Source: Bacteroidota bacterium (lineage in GTDB: Bacteria; Bacteroidota; Bacteroidia; Cytophagales; Cyclobacteriaceae). Taken from it: 23,541 bases of DNA. The translations under genes and the position numbers were made by a program. This document shows, piece by piece, positions 23,284-23,541 of the stretch. Position 1 is the first letter of the stretch. Each line of letters begins with the position of its first letter. Location: the NCBI GenBank assembly GCA_023412765.1, contig JAEZBX010000211.1, forward strand, positions 1 to 23,541, given 5' to 3'. The notes beneath the pieces were generated by a model that had not been told where the DNA came from, did not search any database, and worked only from the letters and a program-made list of their open reading frames with translations.

Positions 23284-23541
23284 TCATGCGGCCCGATTCA
23301 TCTGATGATTTTTTAACTGTTTAAAGTCGTAATACAATCCTATAAACACAATAAGGTGCGCAAATATGCTGAGCATGTTGTGAATACTCCAATAGGTAAT
23401 CATATCATCTCGCAACACATGAATCAGGTAAGACGTAAATGCATATAACACGAAAGTACCGGCGCCTAAAACAAGAAATGCTGAGTTAAACCAGAACATC
23501 GGCATTTGATGAACATGCAATGACGGCAGATCGCGCATCAA
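23284..23541 (-). CDS. C-terminal part of a membrane protein, unknown
   Basis: The frame is open at the right window edge, so only the last 85 or so residues are seen. Two membrane helices are clear: FNSAFLVLGAGTFVLYAFTSYLI and SIHNMLSIFAHLIVFIGLYY, with a short polar loop between them and a basic C-terminus (YDFKQLKNHQMNRAA). No family is recognised. It lies 63 bases upstream of the NarX/DesK-type kinase on the same strand, so it may be the first gene of that operon and possibly a sensor or membrane partner for a kinase that has almost no extracytoplasmic domain. That link is inference; the 5' part lies outside the window. Confidence 0.7.
   Translation of the reverse strand: MMRDLPSLHVHQMPMFWFNSAFLVLGAGTFVLYAFTSYLIHVLRDDMITYWSIHNMLSIFAHLIVFIGLYYDFKQLKNHQMNRAA

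Overview
The window reads as ordinary chromosome from a member of the Bacteroidota, most likely in or near the Cytophagales. This placement is an inference; no database search was possible. Support comes from: a TonB-dependent receptor with an N-terminal carboxypeptidase-regulatory-like domain; a lipoprotein whose acylated cysteine is followed by five aspartates; a dihydroorotase with the DDQVHFRE metal-site motif that I recall from Bacteroidota enzymes; LytS/LytTR-type signalling; and a near-perfect TTTG-N19-TAnnTTTG promoter ahead of the only tRNA. No CRISPR array, insertion sequence, integrase or prophage block was seen.

Layout. The left edge (1-718) is the 3' end of uvrA. A small membrane protein follows, then an overlapping LytS-type kinase/LytTR regulator pair (1135-2911) and a thioredoxin-fold lipoprotein (3035-4501). 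An RhlE-like DEAD-box helicase (4674-5933, minus) is divergent from dihydroorotase pyrC (5959-7299). Then come tRNA-His with its promoter and terminator, an 88-residue orphan gene and a heptamer repeat tract. selD and a LOG-family gene (8166-9999, minus) are divergent from a GH130-type lipoprotein (10057-11187), which converges on a TIGR01777 epimerase (11190-12098, minus). A small gene plus a broken nucleotidyltransferase (12194-12709) look like a decaying two-gene cassette. The largest block is a TonB-dependent receptor (12716-15601) behind a beta-helix-like, probably surface-exposed lipoprotein (15818-17287), both on minus with a strong terminator between them. A MoxR ATPase (minus), a PPP-type phosphoesterase (plus), a DnaQ-exonuclease/GIY-YIG fusion (minus) and a YvlD-type membrane protein (plus) follow. 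The right edge holds a NarL-type kinase/regulator pair (minus) and a truncated membrane protein.

Function. Two independent two-component systems flank the window: LytS/LytTR at the left and a one-TM HisKA_3 kinase with a LuxR-type regulator at the right. Repair is represented at both ends, by UvrA and by a nuclease carrying a UvrC/Cho-like GIY-YIG domain. The receptor and beta-helix lipoprotein are the best candidate for a joint outer-membrane system without a SusD partner. Most other genes are single housekeeping or accessory genes.

The features I rate most worth a second look are: the hairpin that pairs the GTG start codon of the LytS-type kinase; the receptor/beta-helix pair with a dyad upstream of the receptor; the internally deleted nucleotidyltransferase; the exonuclease-GIY-YIG fusion; and two related intergenic repeat loci at about 4541 and 17500. 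I found no convincing wholly new system; the receptor/lipoprotein pair comes closest to an uncharacterised one.
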